Below are positions 18,773 through 27,152 of a stretch of DNA of 64,000 nt, piece by piece; position 1 is the first letter of the stretch; the number at the start of each line of letters is the position of its first letter. The notes beneath the pieces are model-generated. The model was not told the origin of the DNA and made no database searches. It saw only the letters and a list, made by a program, of their open reading frames with translations. Origin of the DNA: Prosthecobacter gellanilyticus (GTDB lineage: Bacteria; Verrucomicrobiota; Verrucomicrobiia; Verrucomicrobiales; Verrucomicrobiaceae); the NCBI RefSeq assembly GCF_007992435.1, contig NZ_BKAG01000029.1:1-64000 (forward strand), read 5' to 3'. Both the position numbers and the translations under genes were made by a program.

Positions 18773-19483
18773 ATGCCTGAGCCCATCATCAGCCTGCGGG
18801 ACATCAAGAAGTCCTACCAGATGGGGGACATCACCAGTCATGTGCTCCAGGGCATCTCCTTTGACATTTTTCCAGGGGAGTATGTCTGCATCATGGGCCC
18901 TTCTGGTTGCGGCAAGTCCACGCTGCTGAACCTCCTGGGCTGCCTCGATCAGCCGACCTCGGGTGACTATTTCCTCGGTGGCCAGAACGTCGCCACCCTG
19001 GAGGACGATGACCTCTCCGCGGCGCGTAATCGCAACCTCGGCTTCATCTTCCAGAGTTACAACCTCATCCAGCAGCTCACCGTCCTCGAAAACATCGCCG
19101 TGCCCATGTACTACGGTGGCGCGGAGGATGCCAAGATGCGTGAGGTGGCTGAAAAGCTGGCAGGTCAGGTCGGTCTCAGCCATCGCCTGGGGCATAAACC
19201 CACCGAACTCTCCGGCGGCCAGCAGCAGCGCGTGGCCATTGCCCGGGCACTCTCCAACAACCCCCTCGTCATCCTCGCGGATGAGGCCACGGGGAATCTG
19301 GACAGCAAGTCCGGCCAGGAGATCCTGGCCATGTTTGACGATCTCAATGCCCAGGGGCGCACCCTGGTCTTCGTGACCCATGACGAGCGCATGGTGGAGC
19401 GCTGCACCCGCATCATCCGTTTGAAAGATGGTTATCTGGACCGGGACGAGCCTGGCGCCCGGGCCAGGAAGCTGGCGGCCTGA
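18773..19483 (+). CDS. MacB/LolD-type ABC transporter ATP-binding protein
   Basis: This 236-residue ATPase has Walker A GPSGCGKST (about 42-50), the signature LSGGQQQRVAIARAL (about 144-158) and Walker B LVILADEATGNLD. The D-loop and a switch His (FVTHDE) follow. Sequence style is that of MacB/LolD ATPases, which power mechanotransmission through an FtsX-like permease. It follows the TolC and HlyD genes by 47 bases, but no permease gene is adjacent, so this pump must recruit a permease encoded elsewhere. Confidence 0.9.
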   Translation: MPEPIISLRDIKKSYQMGDITSHVLQGISFDIFPGEYVCIMGPSGCGKSTLLNLLGCLDQPTSGDYFLGGQNVATLEDDDLSAARNRNLGFIFQSYNLIQQLTVLENIAVPMYYGGAEDAKMREVAEKLAGQVGLSHRLGHKPTELSGGQQQRVAIARALSNNPLVILADEATGNLDSKSGQEILAMFDDLNAQGRTLVFVTHDERMVERCTRIIRLKDGYLDRDEPGARARKLAA

Positions 19484-19485
19484 GA

Positions 19486-19607
19486 AAAGTACTCATGCGC
19501 TTCAGCGCGTGAGAACCTGTGAAACCCAGGGATAGCCGAGTCCTTGAGAAGTGCGGAAGTCCGTCCGTGGATCGGCCCAAGTGCGGGCTAAAGCCCATCA
19601 CTACTTT
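19486..19607 (+). repeat. stop-codon-associated repeat, copy 1
   Basis: This 122-bp element begins AAAGTACTCATGCGCTTCAG and ends in GGGCTAAAGCCC-type sequence followed by CACTACTTT. The left palindrome is built around GCGCTTCAGCGC and the right around GGGCTaaAGCCC. The middle contains GGAAGTCCGTCCGTGGATC, shared with copies 2, 3 and 6. It begins two bases after the ATPase stop codon. The remaining 110 bases to the next gene hold nothing else recognisable. Confidence 0.85.
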
Positions 19608-19717
19608 TGGGCTCCACACGGCCACGGAGCTCCTCTTCTTTCAGAGAAAATCCATTTTCCACTTCCCCAGGGGCTGAATCCGCGCATTCTCCGCGCCGCT
19701 CACTGCGTTGAGCACTC

Positions 19718-20296
19718 ATGGAAGCCGTCAACATTCAGTTCGCCCCCGAGACTGGCACCGAGGAACAGTGGAACGAGGCCTATGCGCGCCTCGCTGACTA
19801 CTTTCGTTCCTACCAGCTCCACAATCGCATTCGCCGTACCCAGTTGATTCTGGAGACCCTCCGTCGTGCCGCCACGGCCCACCAGAAGGATCCCTCCCGG
19901 ACCCCAACGACGCATAGCATCGAGCAGGCGCGTCTGATGCTGCGCGAGTGGCTGGCGGCGATCTACAGCGACATGAACCTGAACGAGTCCCAGCTTGAGG
20001 CCACCGGCCGTCTGGGCTTCCACCTCAGCGGCGGTCCCGCCCGCTGGCCAAACTTCTTTTTGGACAAGGACAATCTGCCTGACGCCATGCGGGAGGCCAT
20101 GCGCGCCGCCGTCCGGACCTCCGGCCCCGGCATGAGCGTCAGCAAGATGACCCCGCGTAACATGGACCTGGGCATTGTCTCGGACGTGGCGGAAGACACC
20201 TTTGATCGTCTCGGCCGCCATCCGATTCTGCGTTACTCCATCCTCCTTGGCATCGTTGGTGGTGTGCTGGGTTACCTCTACCATCTTCTCGCATGA
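19718..20296 (+). CDS. small single-span membrane protein upstream of opgH
   Basis: This 192-residue protein is mostly soluble and helical, with a C-terminal membrane span (about 173-191, ILRYSILLGIVGGVLGYLYH). The ATGA at 20293 overlaps the opgH start. I do not recognise a family. Coupling with opgH suggests it assists the glucosyltransferase, perhaps by anchoring or partnering it, but the usual periplasmic partner OpgG is not encoded in the window. Confidence 0.65.
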   Translation: MEAVNIQFAPETGTEEQWNEAYARLADYFRSYQLHNRIRRTQLILETLRRAATAHQKDPSRTPTTHSIEQARLMLREWLAAIYSDMNLNESQLEATGRLGFHLSGGPARWPNFFLDKDNLPDAMREAMRAAVRTSGPGMSVSKMTPRNMDLGIVSDVAEDTFDRLGRHPILRYSILLGIVGGVLGYLYHLLA

Positions 20297-22443
20297 GCGT
20301 CGTCGGAGCACAGACTGCCAATATCAATCTCAATGCCGGGATGCCGCCGAAGCGCATCGCGCGCATGCGCCGCGCCACCTTCTTCTCGTTTGTGGGACTG
20401 GGCACCATCGTGGGCACCTGGCTCATGTACACCTACCTGGCAGAGCAGGGGATGAGAAAGGCGGAGTGGCTGCTTCTGGCCACTTTTCTGCCGCTTTACT
20501 ACCAGCTCAATGTCGGCTTCTGGACGGCCATGTTTGGCATGTGGCTGATGAACCGGCCCAAGCCGGATCCGTTGAACCTATGGCGCACTTTGAAGCCGGA
20601 GGATCATGAGTCGGAGATCACCGCCAGCACGGCCATCATCATGCCCGTGTTCAATGAGGACGTGACGCGTGTCTTTGAAGGTTTGCGCGCCATCTACCTC
20701 TCCCTGGAGCAGACCGGCCACTCGAAGAACTTTGACATCTTCATCCTCAGTGACTCGAACCAGACGAGCCAGTGGATCGAGGAGGAAACCGCCTGGCTGG
20801 AGCTCTGCCGCCAGCTCAATGCCTTCGGTCGTATCTTCTACCGCAAGCGCCGCAAGCCCATCAACCGCAAGAGCGGCAACGTCTCCGACTTCTGCCGCCG
20901 CTGGGGCAAGCGCTATCGCTACATGATCGTGCTGGATGCGGACAGCCTCATGTCCGGCAGTCTGCTCACCAGCATGACGCGCATCATGGAGAAGAATCCA
21001 GGCATCGGCATCCTGCAGACCTTTCCGAAACAGATCGGCGCGGAAACTCTGCTCGGCCGCGTCATGCAGTTTGCCCAGAGCCTCTACGGCCTGCCCTTCA
21101 TGGACGGCCTGGACTACTGGCAGTGCGGCGAGGCCAATTTCTGGGGCCACAACGCCATCATCCGTCTGGAGCCCTTCATCAAATACTGCGCGCTTCCCGC
21201 GCTGCCGGGCAAGGAACCCTTCGGCGGCCATATTTTGAGTCATGACTTCGTGGAGGCCGCTCTCATGCGCAAAGCTGGTTATGCCGTGCGCCTGCTGCCG
21301 ACGAACCGCGGCAGCTATGAGGAAGGCCCGCCCACCTTGGTGGACATGCTGAAGCGCGACCGCCGCTGGTGCCAGGGGAACATGCAGCACTTCTGGCTGC
21401 TGTTTGCCAAGGGCTGGCACTTCATGAGCCGGATCAATTTCGCTCACGGCATCCTTAGTTATGCCAGCAGCCTGCTCTGGCTGCTCTTCCTGGTCTTCTC
21501 CACCTTCCTGGCGGCCACCCCGGTGGCTCACATCGATCCGCAGGCCGTGCTGGCCATGCAGATCCTGCTCGGAGTCACCGTCATGCTGATCTTCCTGCCG
21601 AAGTTCGCCATCCTGCTGGATGAGATGATCACCGGGCGCATGCACAAGACGCTCAAAGGCCGAATGCTGACCTACATGAGCAGCATGGCGGACACCGTGG
21701 TCTTCACGCTCATGGCTCCCGTGCTCATGATCTTCCACTCCCAGTTCGTGGTCTACACCGTGCTGGGCAAAGGCGTGCGCTGGGTCACCCAGCGTCGTAA
21801 AGTTGATGGGGGTGTGGACTGGGCCGAGGTGTTCTTCAATCTCTGGCCCATCACGGCCATCGGCGTGGTCTGGGGTGTCATCGCCTGGATGGTTTCGCAC
21901 GGATTCCTGCTCTGGATCAGTCCCATCGTCGGTGCCTTGCTCATCTCCATTCCCGTGGGCATTCTCGTTTCGGGCAGGAGCTCCGGCCTGCGCTTCGGCC
22001 TCTTCCTCACCCCTGAGGAAACCGATCCCCCGACGGTGTTGTCCACGATGAATAGCAACCTCACCGAGATCAAAGGCCGCATCCATCTGCCGCCTGAGCT
22101 CGAGAAGTTCCACGGCCTGCTCCAGGTCTGTCTGGACCCGTATGTGAACGGCCTCCACGTCAGCCTCCTGCGCCGCCGCAAGAGCATCGACGTGTCACGC
22201 GCCTATCTCGACCAGATCGCCGACCGCCTCATCAAGCAGGGGCCGTCCTCCTTGAGCCCGCAAGAGATGAAGGCCATGATTCACGACACCGAGACCATGA
22301 CGGATGTGCACTACCGCATCTGGTCCGCGCGTGACTCTGACCTCGCCCCCTTCTGGGCCACGGCCATCCGCCAGTACAACCTCGCCGCCAGCAGTCCCTT
22401 CACGCATACCCTGGCGCAGCAGACTGAGCCGGTGCTGGCTTGA
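20293..22443 (+). CDS. opgH: glucan biosynthesis glucosyltransferase H (OpgH-like)
   Basis: This 716-residue membrane GT2 enzyme resembles OpgH/MdoH, which builds beta-1,2-linked osmoregulated periplasmic glucans from UDP-glucose and exports the chain. Two N-terminal spans precede the catalytic domain. Key sites are MPVFNED, LSDSN, DADS (215-218), the acceptor region FWGHNAIIR, SHDFVEAALMR and RRWCQGN (about 357-363). Further spans occur after about 380. Length is slightly shorter than E. coli OpgH (847), mainly lacking its long N-terminal segment. No OpgG is adjacent. Confidence 0.88.
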   Translation: MSVVGAQTANINLNAGMPPKRIARMRRATFFSFVGLGTIVGTWLMYTYLAEQGMRKAEWLLLATFLPLYYQLNVGFWTAMFGMWLMNRPKPDPLNLWRTLKPEDHESEITASTAIIMPVFNEDVTRVFEGLRAIYLSLEQTGHSKNFDIFILSDSNQTSQWIEEETAWLELCRQLNAFGRIFYRKRRKPINRKSGNVSDFCRRWGKRYRYMIVLDADSLMSGSLLTSMTRIMEKNPGIGILQTFPKQIGAETLLGRVMQFAQSLYGLPFMDGLDYWQCGEANFWGHNAIIRLEPFIKYCALPALPGKEPFGGHILSHDFVEAALMRKAGYAVRLLPTNRGSYEEGPPTLVDMLKRDRRWCQGNMQHFWLLFAKGWHFMSRINFAHGILSYASSLLWLLFLVFSTFLAATPVAHIDPQAVLAMQILLGVTVMLIFLPKFAILLDEMITGRMHKTLKGRMLTYMSSMADTVVFTLMAPVLMIFHSQFVVYTVLGKGVRWVTQRRKVDGGVDWAEVFFNLWPITAIGVVWGVIAWMVSHGFLLWISPIVGALLISIPVGILVSGRSSGLRFGLFLTPEETDPPTVLSTMNSNLTEIKGRIHLPPELEKFHGLLQVCLDPYVNGLHVSLLRRRKSIDVSRAYLDQIADRLIKQGPSSLSPQEMKAMIHDTETMTDVHYRIWSARDSDLAPFWATAIRQYNLAASSPFTHTLAQQTEPVLA

Positions 22444-22448
22444 GGAAG

Positions 22449-22570
22449 AAAGTACTCATGCGCTTCAGCGCGTGAGTACCTGGCACATCGAGGAACGTCA
22501 GAGTTCTCAAGCAGCTCGGAAGTCGATGGGTGGATCAGCACGGGTGCGGGCTAAAGCCCTGCACTACTTT
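22449..22570 (+). repeat. stop-codon-associated repeat, copy 2
   Basis: This 122-bp copy begins AAAGTACTCATGCGCTTCAG, five bases after the opgH stop. The left palindrome is perfect apart from a wobble: GTACTCATGCGCT is mirrored by AGCGCGTGAGTAC. The right end is GGGCTAAAGCCC followed by TGCACTACTTT. The middle holds GGAAGTCGATGGGTGGATC. Confidence 0.88.
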
Positions 22571-22574
22571 GGAC

Positions 22575-22678
22575 AATGTACTCATGCGCTTCAGCGCGTG
22601 AGTGCCGTTCCGTGTTGTCGGTAATGCAGAAGTCCATCCGTGGAGCAGTCCAGTGCGGGCTGAATCCTGCACGACTTT
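22575..22678 (+). repeat. stop-codon-associated repeat, copy 3 (degenerate)
   Basis: A 104-bp degenerate copy lies immediately after copy 2. It begins AATGTACTCATGCGCTTCAG. The right end, GTGCGGGCTGAATCCTGCAC then GACTTT, has lost part of the hairpin and terminus. The middle has GAAGTCCATCCGTGGAGC. It ends four bases before the rodA stop codon (read on the other strand), so the two copies separate convergent opgH and rodA. Confidence 0.78.
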
Positions 22679-22682
22679 GCGA

Positions 22683-23906
22683 CTACTCCTCCTCTTCTTC
22701 ATCAAACTCCAGCTCGCGAACGCCGCCGCTGGTGGCCTTCTTCTTCACGGGGGAGATGTTCCGGTGCACCCACACACTCTGCATCATGCCCATCAGGAAC
22801 AGCGTCACGATCATGAACGTGCCCCCGTAACTGATGAACGGCATCGGCAGACCGATCACCGGCAGCATGCAAAGATTCATGCCCGCGTTTTGGAAGGTGT
22901 GGGCGAAGAACATGGCTGTCACTCCGACGACGAGAAGCCTCCCGACCTGGTCGCGGGCACAGAAGGCCACAAACACTCCTTGAATCAGCAGGAGCGCGAT
23001 TCCTGACAGCACGAGCACCGCTCCACGGAAGCCAAATTCCTCGCAGATGACGCCGAAAATGAAGTCACTGTGTGCTTCGCCTTCGGGGAAGAACATGCGG
23101 TGGATCGTTCGCTGCTCCGGCACCTTGGCAGAAAGCGGCCCCTTGCCTTCAAATCCTGCTGAAGCTACTGCGGTCTGGACATAATTTGGCACCCAGCCGT
23201 CACCCCTTGTGTCCACCTTCTCCATTTGATTGGTGAGCAGATACCATGAGGTGTCGATACGAGCCTGCTGGTAAGGCTTCAGCACAAAGAAATAGATGAC
23301 GGGGATCAAGCACAGTGTCCCCAGGATGAGGGAGATGATGTAGCGGAAAGGGATGCTGCCCACCAGCAGCATGGCGATGAAGACCGGACCCCAGACAAGG
23401 CCGGAACCAAGGTCTTCCTTGATCACCATGCCGGCTGGAATCGCCGCTGCGAGACCGCCCACGATGATGCGTAGCCAGGGACGACGGAACACCGGCCAGA
23501 TGCGAGGCAGTTCACCGAAGATCACCGCCAGCATCACAATGCCTGCCATGATGGCAATCTGCGAGGGCTGCATGCGAAGTCCGGCGATCTCGACCCACGC
23601 CTTGTTACCCTTTACCTCCACACCGAAGATTTCCAAATACACCAGGCTTGCTATGCCTCCCAGATACAGAGGAATGCAGGCCCAGCGGACCCATTTATAA
23701 TCTAGCAGAGCGGCGATGAAGAGAAATGGAACGCCCAGGCCCACCCAGGTGATCTGATCTTTCCACTTCATGTCCAGATTCAGAGGCGAATCGATTCGAA
23801 ACGACGACGCATTGAAGATCGCATACACGCCGAAGGTCAGCAGACCCACCATGGTGAGCATGAGGATCCAGTTGATGCCGAGGAACTTCTTGAACAGCGG
23901 GGTCAT
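22683..23906 (-). CDS. rodA: RodA/FtsW/SpoVE-family peptidoglycan polymerase (RodA-like)
   Basis: This 407-residue protein has about ten membrane spans with the SEDS-family pattern, including EDLGSGLVWGP near 195, HSDFIFGVICEEFGF near 275 and ISYGGTFM near 370. It would polymerise glycan strands during elongation with a class B PBP, which is not adjacent. The C-terminus is an unusual acidic tail (FDEEEEE). ATG at 23906 gives a complete first span. Its stop lies next to repeat copy 3. Confidence 0.87.
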   Translation of the reverse strand: MTPLFKKFLGINWILMLTMVGLLTFGVYAIFNASSFRIDSPLNLDMKWKDQITWVGLGVPFLFIAALLDYKWVRWACIPLYLGGIASLVYLEIFGVEVKGNKAWVEIAGLRMQPSQIAIMAGIVMLAVIFGELPRIWPVFRRPWLRIIVGGLAAAIPAGMVIKEDLGSGLVWGPVFIAMLLVGSIPFRYIISLILGTLCLIPVIYFFVLKPYQQARIDTSWYLLTNQMEKVDTRGDGWVPNYVQTAVASAGFEGKGPLSAKVPEQRTIHRMFFPEGEAHSDFIFGVICEEFGFRGAVLVLSGIALLLIQGVFVAFCARDQVGRLLVVGVTAMFFAHTFQNAGMNLCMLPVIGLPMPFISYGGTFMIVTLFLMGMMQSVWVHRNISPVKKKATSGGVRELEFDEEEEE

Positions 23907-23932
23907 GAAACAGGAAAAAGAAAAGGGAAGGG

Positions 23933-24715
23933 CTAGCCAAGCTCAGGAATGGAGGCCAGCAGCTTCCGAGTGTAGTCGTGCTGCGGACGTTCGCAGACAT
24001 CATCGGCACTTCCGTGTTCAACGATGATGCCACGATTCATGACAATGATATCATCACTCATGTGCCGCACCACTGCCAAGTCATGGGCGATGAAAAGATA
24101 AGTCAGAGCAAACTCCGTCTGCAGATCTTTCAGCAGGTTCAGGATGGAGGCCTGCACGCTCACGTCCAGGGCACTCACCGGCTCATCGCAGATCAGAAAG
24201 GTCGGCTGCACCGCCAAGGCACGGGCGATGCCGATGCGCTGTCTCTGACCACCACTGAACTCATGGGGGTAACGGGCCAGGGAATCCTCCGGCAGACCCA
24301 CACGCTTCAGAAGTGCCGCAGAGGCAGCGCGACGCTGCGCACGGCCACGATCCTTGAAATGAATCTCCTGCGGCTCGCCCAGGATGGATTCGATGGTCAT
24401 GCGCGGGTTCAGGGAGCCGATGGGGTCCTGAAACACCATCTGCATCTCCTTGCGTAGCGGGCGGAAAGCCGCCTCAGACATCGCCAGGATGTCCTGGCCC
24501 TGGTAGAGTGCCTTGCCTCCGGTCGGCAGGATCAGTTTCAGTAGTGCCCGGGAGACCGTGGACTTGCCACTGCCGCTCTCCCCCACCAGACCCAGGGTTT
24601 TCCCCGGCTGGATCTCGAAGCTCACCCCGTCCACCGCCTTCACGACATCACGCTTTCCCAGCCCCGAACGGATCGGGAAGTGGACCTGGAGATTTTCGAC
24701 ACGCAGCAGAGACAT
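23933..24715 (-). CDS. OppF/DppF-type ABC transporter ATP-binding protein, orphan
   Basis: This 260-residue ATPase has Walker [10 protein letters not shown] (about 41-49), the signature [15 protein letters not shown] and Walker [13 protein letters not shown]. The opening resembles OppF/DppF subunits of peptide importers. The canonical subunits are about 330 residues with a C-terminal oligopeptide region; this copy ends shortly after the switch region. No permease, binding protein or OppD-like ATPase is adjacent, so it is an orphan. It starts 27 bases upstream of rodA's 5' side. The ATG at 24715 is chosen because family similarity begins there. Confidence 0.8.
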   Translation of the reverse strand: MSLLRVENLQVHFPIRSGLGKRDVVKAVDGVSFEIQPGKTLGLVGESGSGKSTVSRALLKLILPTGGKALYQGQDILAMSEAAFRPLRKEMQMVFQDPIGSLNPRMTIESILGEPQEIHFKDRGRAQRRAASAALLKRVGLPEDSLARYPHEFSGGQRQRIGIARALAVQPTFLICDEPVSALDVSVQASILNLLKDLQTEFALTYLFIAHDLAVVRHMSDDIIVMNRGIIVEHGSADDVCERPQHDYTRKLLASIPELG

Positions 24716-24827
24716 GGAAGCCGATTCTACGCGACGAACTCCGACTGTCACGCAGGCTCTTGGAGGTCTTTTTGGGGAGCGATGCTCGCTGAAGAGCGAT
24801 AACCGCGAAACCTTGGCCGCTTGAGCG

Positions 24828-26837
24828 TCAAGGGTTCTGAAAAATGTTCACCGCCCCTGAAAGAGTTCGGTATTGAGGAGCTGGCAATGGATTGTTGCTG
24901 GGCACTTCCGTGAGGAAAAAACCAGCACCATAGTTCATGCCTGGAATGATCATGCCACGGAAGGACACCATGCGTTTTGCTCCTCCGAGACCGACACCGG
25001 CGGAGGCTGGGTCAAATTCGAACTTTCCGGTGAAAAAGCCAGTGGGACCATAAATGTCGATCTTCAGCTTGGAGAGATTAGGCTTCGGTATGATCGCAGT
25101 GCTGGCTGCGGTCAGCGTGAGTGGCTGGTTCAGAAAGGGTTTCATGTCCAGATTGGCCTCAAAGCGGGCGTTTAGATTTCCGACGGGTGTGTCAGTGAGC
25201 AAAAGTTGTCCGGGGCGAAGAGCCCGTCTCTTGTAAAAGTAAGCGGTGGAAATTGCTTTGAAGCCCTCCGGGAACACTCGCGATTGAGGATTGGGCAAGC
25301 GGAACCAGACAAAGGCGGAATATCCCGATGGCGTGCCCAAGCCAAGGAGGGTACTCATGCTTGCAGAAGCGTGGTAGAAGCATGGCAGGCCGAAGGCTGG
25401 ACTATACTTATGACCGGGCTTAACAAGCTCGGTTCCTATCGTGAAGCCAGTGCCATCAGGGAGCGTGCCGAAAAAGTTGGCAGAGTGGGTGTTGGCCGAG
25501 ATATGCTTTGTCCCGAAGCCCTGCCCCTTGTCGGGCGAGCCACCGCTTTGAAAGTCGAAAAAGCCCGAATGATCTCCCACATGCAGTTTCTGTTCCGCAC
25601 GTGAGAGGGATTTGACCGGCCAGAGCACGCCGCCAGATGTTGGCACGGCTCCTCCCTCATCGGTGATCGTTGCGCGGATAAATCCGTCCTCATCCTTGCT
25701 CAGGCTGAGCGATGCACCTGTCACGAGGCCGGGAATTTGAACGGGTGCTACGATGCCATCTTCGTCAGGACGGAAAGTGCCGCTGAAGCGGAGGGTACCC
25801 TTTTTGCTGCGCAGCTGTCCGCTGTATCTGCCCGAGGCCAAAACTTGGACCTTCAGGTAGCCACAGGGGAAATCGGACTCCTGATAGATGAAGTCGCCAG
25901 GACCGGTCGCAAACAAGCCAGAGTAGGTTCCTGGCTCCGGATAGGGGCCGCCGGGTTGATCTTCGGCGAACTGAATGACGGTGGTCTTTGAGCTGCTTCC
26001 CAGCGCATTTTGAGCTGTCCATGTGACTTGATATGTCCCCGGCCTGAAATCGTCGACCATCCAGAATCCTTGCTCATCCAGAGACGTGCCTGGAGGCAGG
26101 CCGGTGGCCCGAAATGTGACCGGTGGATCGCTCCTGCCTGCCGCGACGACGACTCCTCCGTAGCCTGTGGAGGGCGTATACATGCCTGAAGGCGCGGACA
26201 CTATTTCTGGAGGGAGGTGGTCCTCAAGGTCGTAGTGGGCGATTTCAATGCTGGCACTCCCCACGGTTAATGTTGCCGTCAGCGGGGGGAACGGATTCAT
26301 GCCAGAGGGCACTAAATAGGCCGAATCGAAAAACCAGGCCGGCGACAGCAGAACGAGTGTCCGATGGAATCTGCCAGCGTATAAGGCGGGGTCATCATAC
26401 ACACTCCATGAAACAGATCCCTTTCCCCAAAAACGTGTCGGCAGTTCCAGTGGGGCTGAAGAGCGCAGTGGGATGACTTTGTTGATCCGCTCATACACGG
26501 TGACCTGGAAGTCGCGCGTGAAGACAACGCCGCTTTGATTGACCACCTTCAGTTGATAAGTGCCGGCATCGGCGGGTCTGGCGCTGGCAACAGAGAGGGA
26601 CGCTGCTTTTTGCGCTGCTAATGCCCGTCCGTTCAAGCTCCATCGGAAGGTGGTGACGTCTGCGCTGATGCTGGGTGACAATGAAAAGCCTAAACCTGCC
26701 TCGACAGCCACAGGAGCGAGATCAGAGATAGGATGGGTGACATCCGGGGCAGCCGCCAGCAAGGTGCGGATGCACGCGATCAGGCAAAGGCTGTGGAGGA
26801 TGACGGCAAGCGCTCTCTGGCGGAAAGAAGATGTCAT
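24828..26837 (-). CDS. secreted Ig-like-domain protein of unknown function
   Basis: This 669-residue protein has an N-terminal signal peptide (about residues 1-29, ending ...RTLLAAAP). Residues about 35-115 form an Ig-like domain with the typical core (FRWSLNGRAL ... ADAGTYQLKVVNQSG). The remainder is rich in Gly, Pro and aromatic residues and includes a segment near 225-295 that resembles a second Ig-like domain (PPVTFRATGLPPGTSLD ... GTYQVTW). No catalytic motif was found. It is likely an extracellular or outer-membrane-associated protein. It is transcribed convergently with nothing and lies alone. Confidence 0.7.
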   Translation of the reverse strand: MTSSFRQRALAVILHSLCLIACIRTLLAAAPDVTHPISDLAPVAVEAGLGFSLSPSISADVTTFRWSLNGRALAAQKAASLSVASARPADAGTYQLKVVNQSGVVFTRDFQVTVYERINKVIPLRSSAPLELPTRFWGKGSVSWSVYDDPALYAGRFHRTLVLLSPAWFFDSAYLVPSGMNPFPPLTATLTVGSASIEIAHYDLEDHLPPEIVSAPSGMYTPSTGYGGVVVAAGRSDPPVTFRATGLPPGTSLDEQGFWMVDDFRPGTYQVTWTAQNALGSSSKTTVIQFAEDQPGGPYPEPGTYSGLFATGPGDFIYQESDFPCGYLKVQVLASGRYSGQLRSKKGTLRFSGTFRPDEDGIVAPVQIPGLVTGASLSLSKDEDGFIRATITDEGGAVPTSGGVLWPVKSLSRAEQKLHVGDHSGFFDFQSGGSPDKGQGFGTKHISANTHSANFFGTLPDGTGFTIGTELVKPGHKYSPAFGLPCFYHASASMSTLLGLGTPSGYSAFVWFRLPNPQSRVFPEGFKAISTAYFYKRRALRPGQLLLTDTPVGNLNARFEANLDMKPFLNQPLTLTAASTAIIPKPNLSKLKIDIYGPTGFFTGKFEFDPASAGVGLGGAKRMVSFRGMIIPGMNYGAGFFLTEVPSNNPLPAPQYRTLSGAVNIFQNP

Positions 26838-26928
26838 GAGGGGAGGAGTGACTGCCCTTGTCCAGGGCGCCCGTCAATGGGTTGCTTGTTCCCGACATGA
26901 GATCGCCGTAGGCAAGTCACACCGGTCC

Positions 26929-26958
26929 TTGACCGCACGGCATTCCTGCCACTATTAT
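26929..26958 (+). promoter_or_regulatory. predicted sigma-70-type promoter of the leuA leader
   Basis: TTGACC (26929-26934) and TATTAT (26953-26958) are separated by 18 bases, close to the sigma-70 consensus. The expected start of transcription is about 26965-26967, which coincides with the A of the leader ORF's ATG (26967). That predicts a leaderless transcript. Only inspection supports this; no start-site data are available. Confidence 0.65.
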
Positions 26959-26966
26959 TGGTCTCC

Positions 26967-27026
26967 ATGACCGCGCCCGCCAAGGCTCTGCTCCTCCTTC
27001 TTTCCCTGCGACTCACGCAAGGGTAG
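26967..27026 (+). CDS. leucine-rich leader peptide upstream of leuA
   Basis: A 19-codon ORF reads M-T-A-P-A-K-A-L-L-L-L-L-S-L-R-L-T-Q-G and stops at TAG. Seven of 19 residues are leucine, five of them consecutive (CTG CTC CTC CTT CTT). It lies 126 bases before leuA on the same strand, directly downstream of the predicted promoter. Ribosome stalling at the leucine run under low charged tRNA-Leu would couple leucine supply to leuA expression, as in classical attenuation. There is no Shine-Dalgarno sequence, consistent with translation from a leaderless mRNA. Confidence 0.7.
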   Translation: MTAPAKALLLLLSLRLTQG

Positions 27027-27053
27027 GCGGCCCGCGTTTCCTCGTCATGCCCT

Positions 27054-27115
27054 TGCTGTCACGTCACAGCATTCCTCCACCAAGGATCAGGAAAAGAATC
27101 TCTTCCTGGAATCCT
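27054..27115 (+). promoter_or_regulatory. candidate attenuator structures between leader and leuA
   Basis: Two stems can form after the leader ORF. One is TGCTGT (27054-27059) with ACAGCA (27066-27071), loop CACGTC. The other is AGGAT-CAGGAA (27083-27093) with TTCCTG-GA-ATCCT (27103-27115), an 11-bp stem with a two-base bulge. The sequence after the second stem is T-rich but lacks a clean T-run, so it may block the leuA ribosome site rather than terminate. The leuA ATG is 38 bases downstream of it. Confidence 0.45.
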
Positions 27116-27152
27116 GTCATCTTGTTAATCCTGTCTAAAGAATCTCCGAATC

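Noticed and set aside
20578-22158. 526-residue antisense ORF across opgH
   Set aside because: It is the antisense shadow of opgH; composition is dominated by His, Glu, Asp and Gln and no domain is visible.
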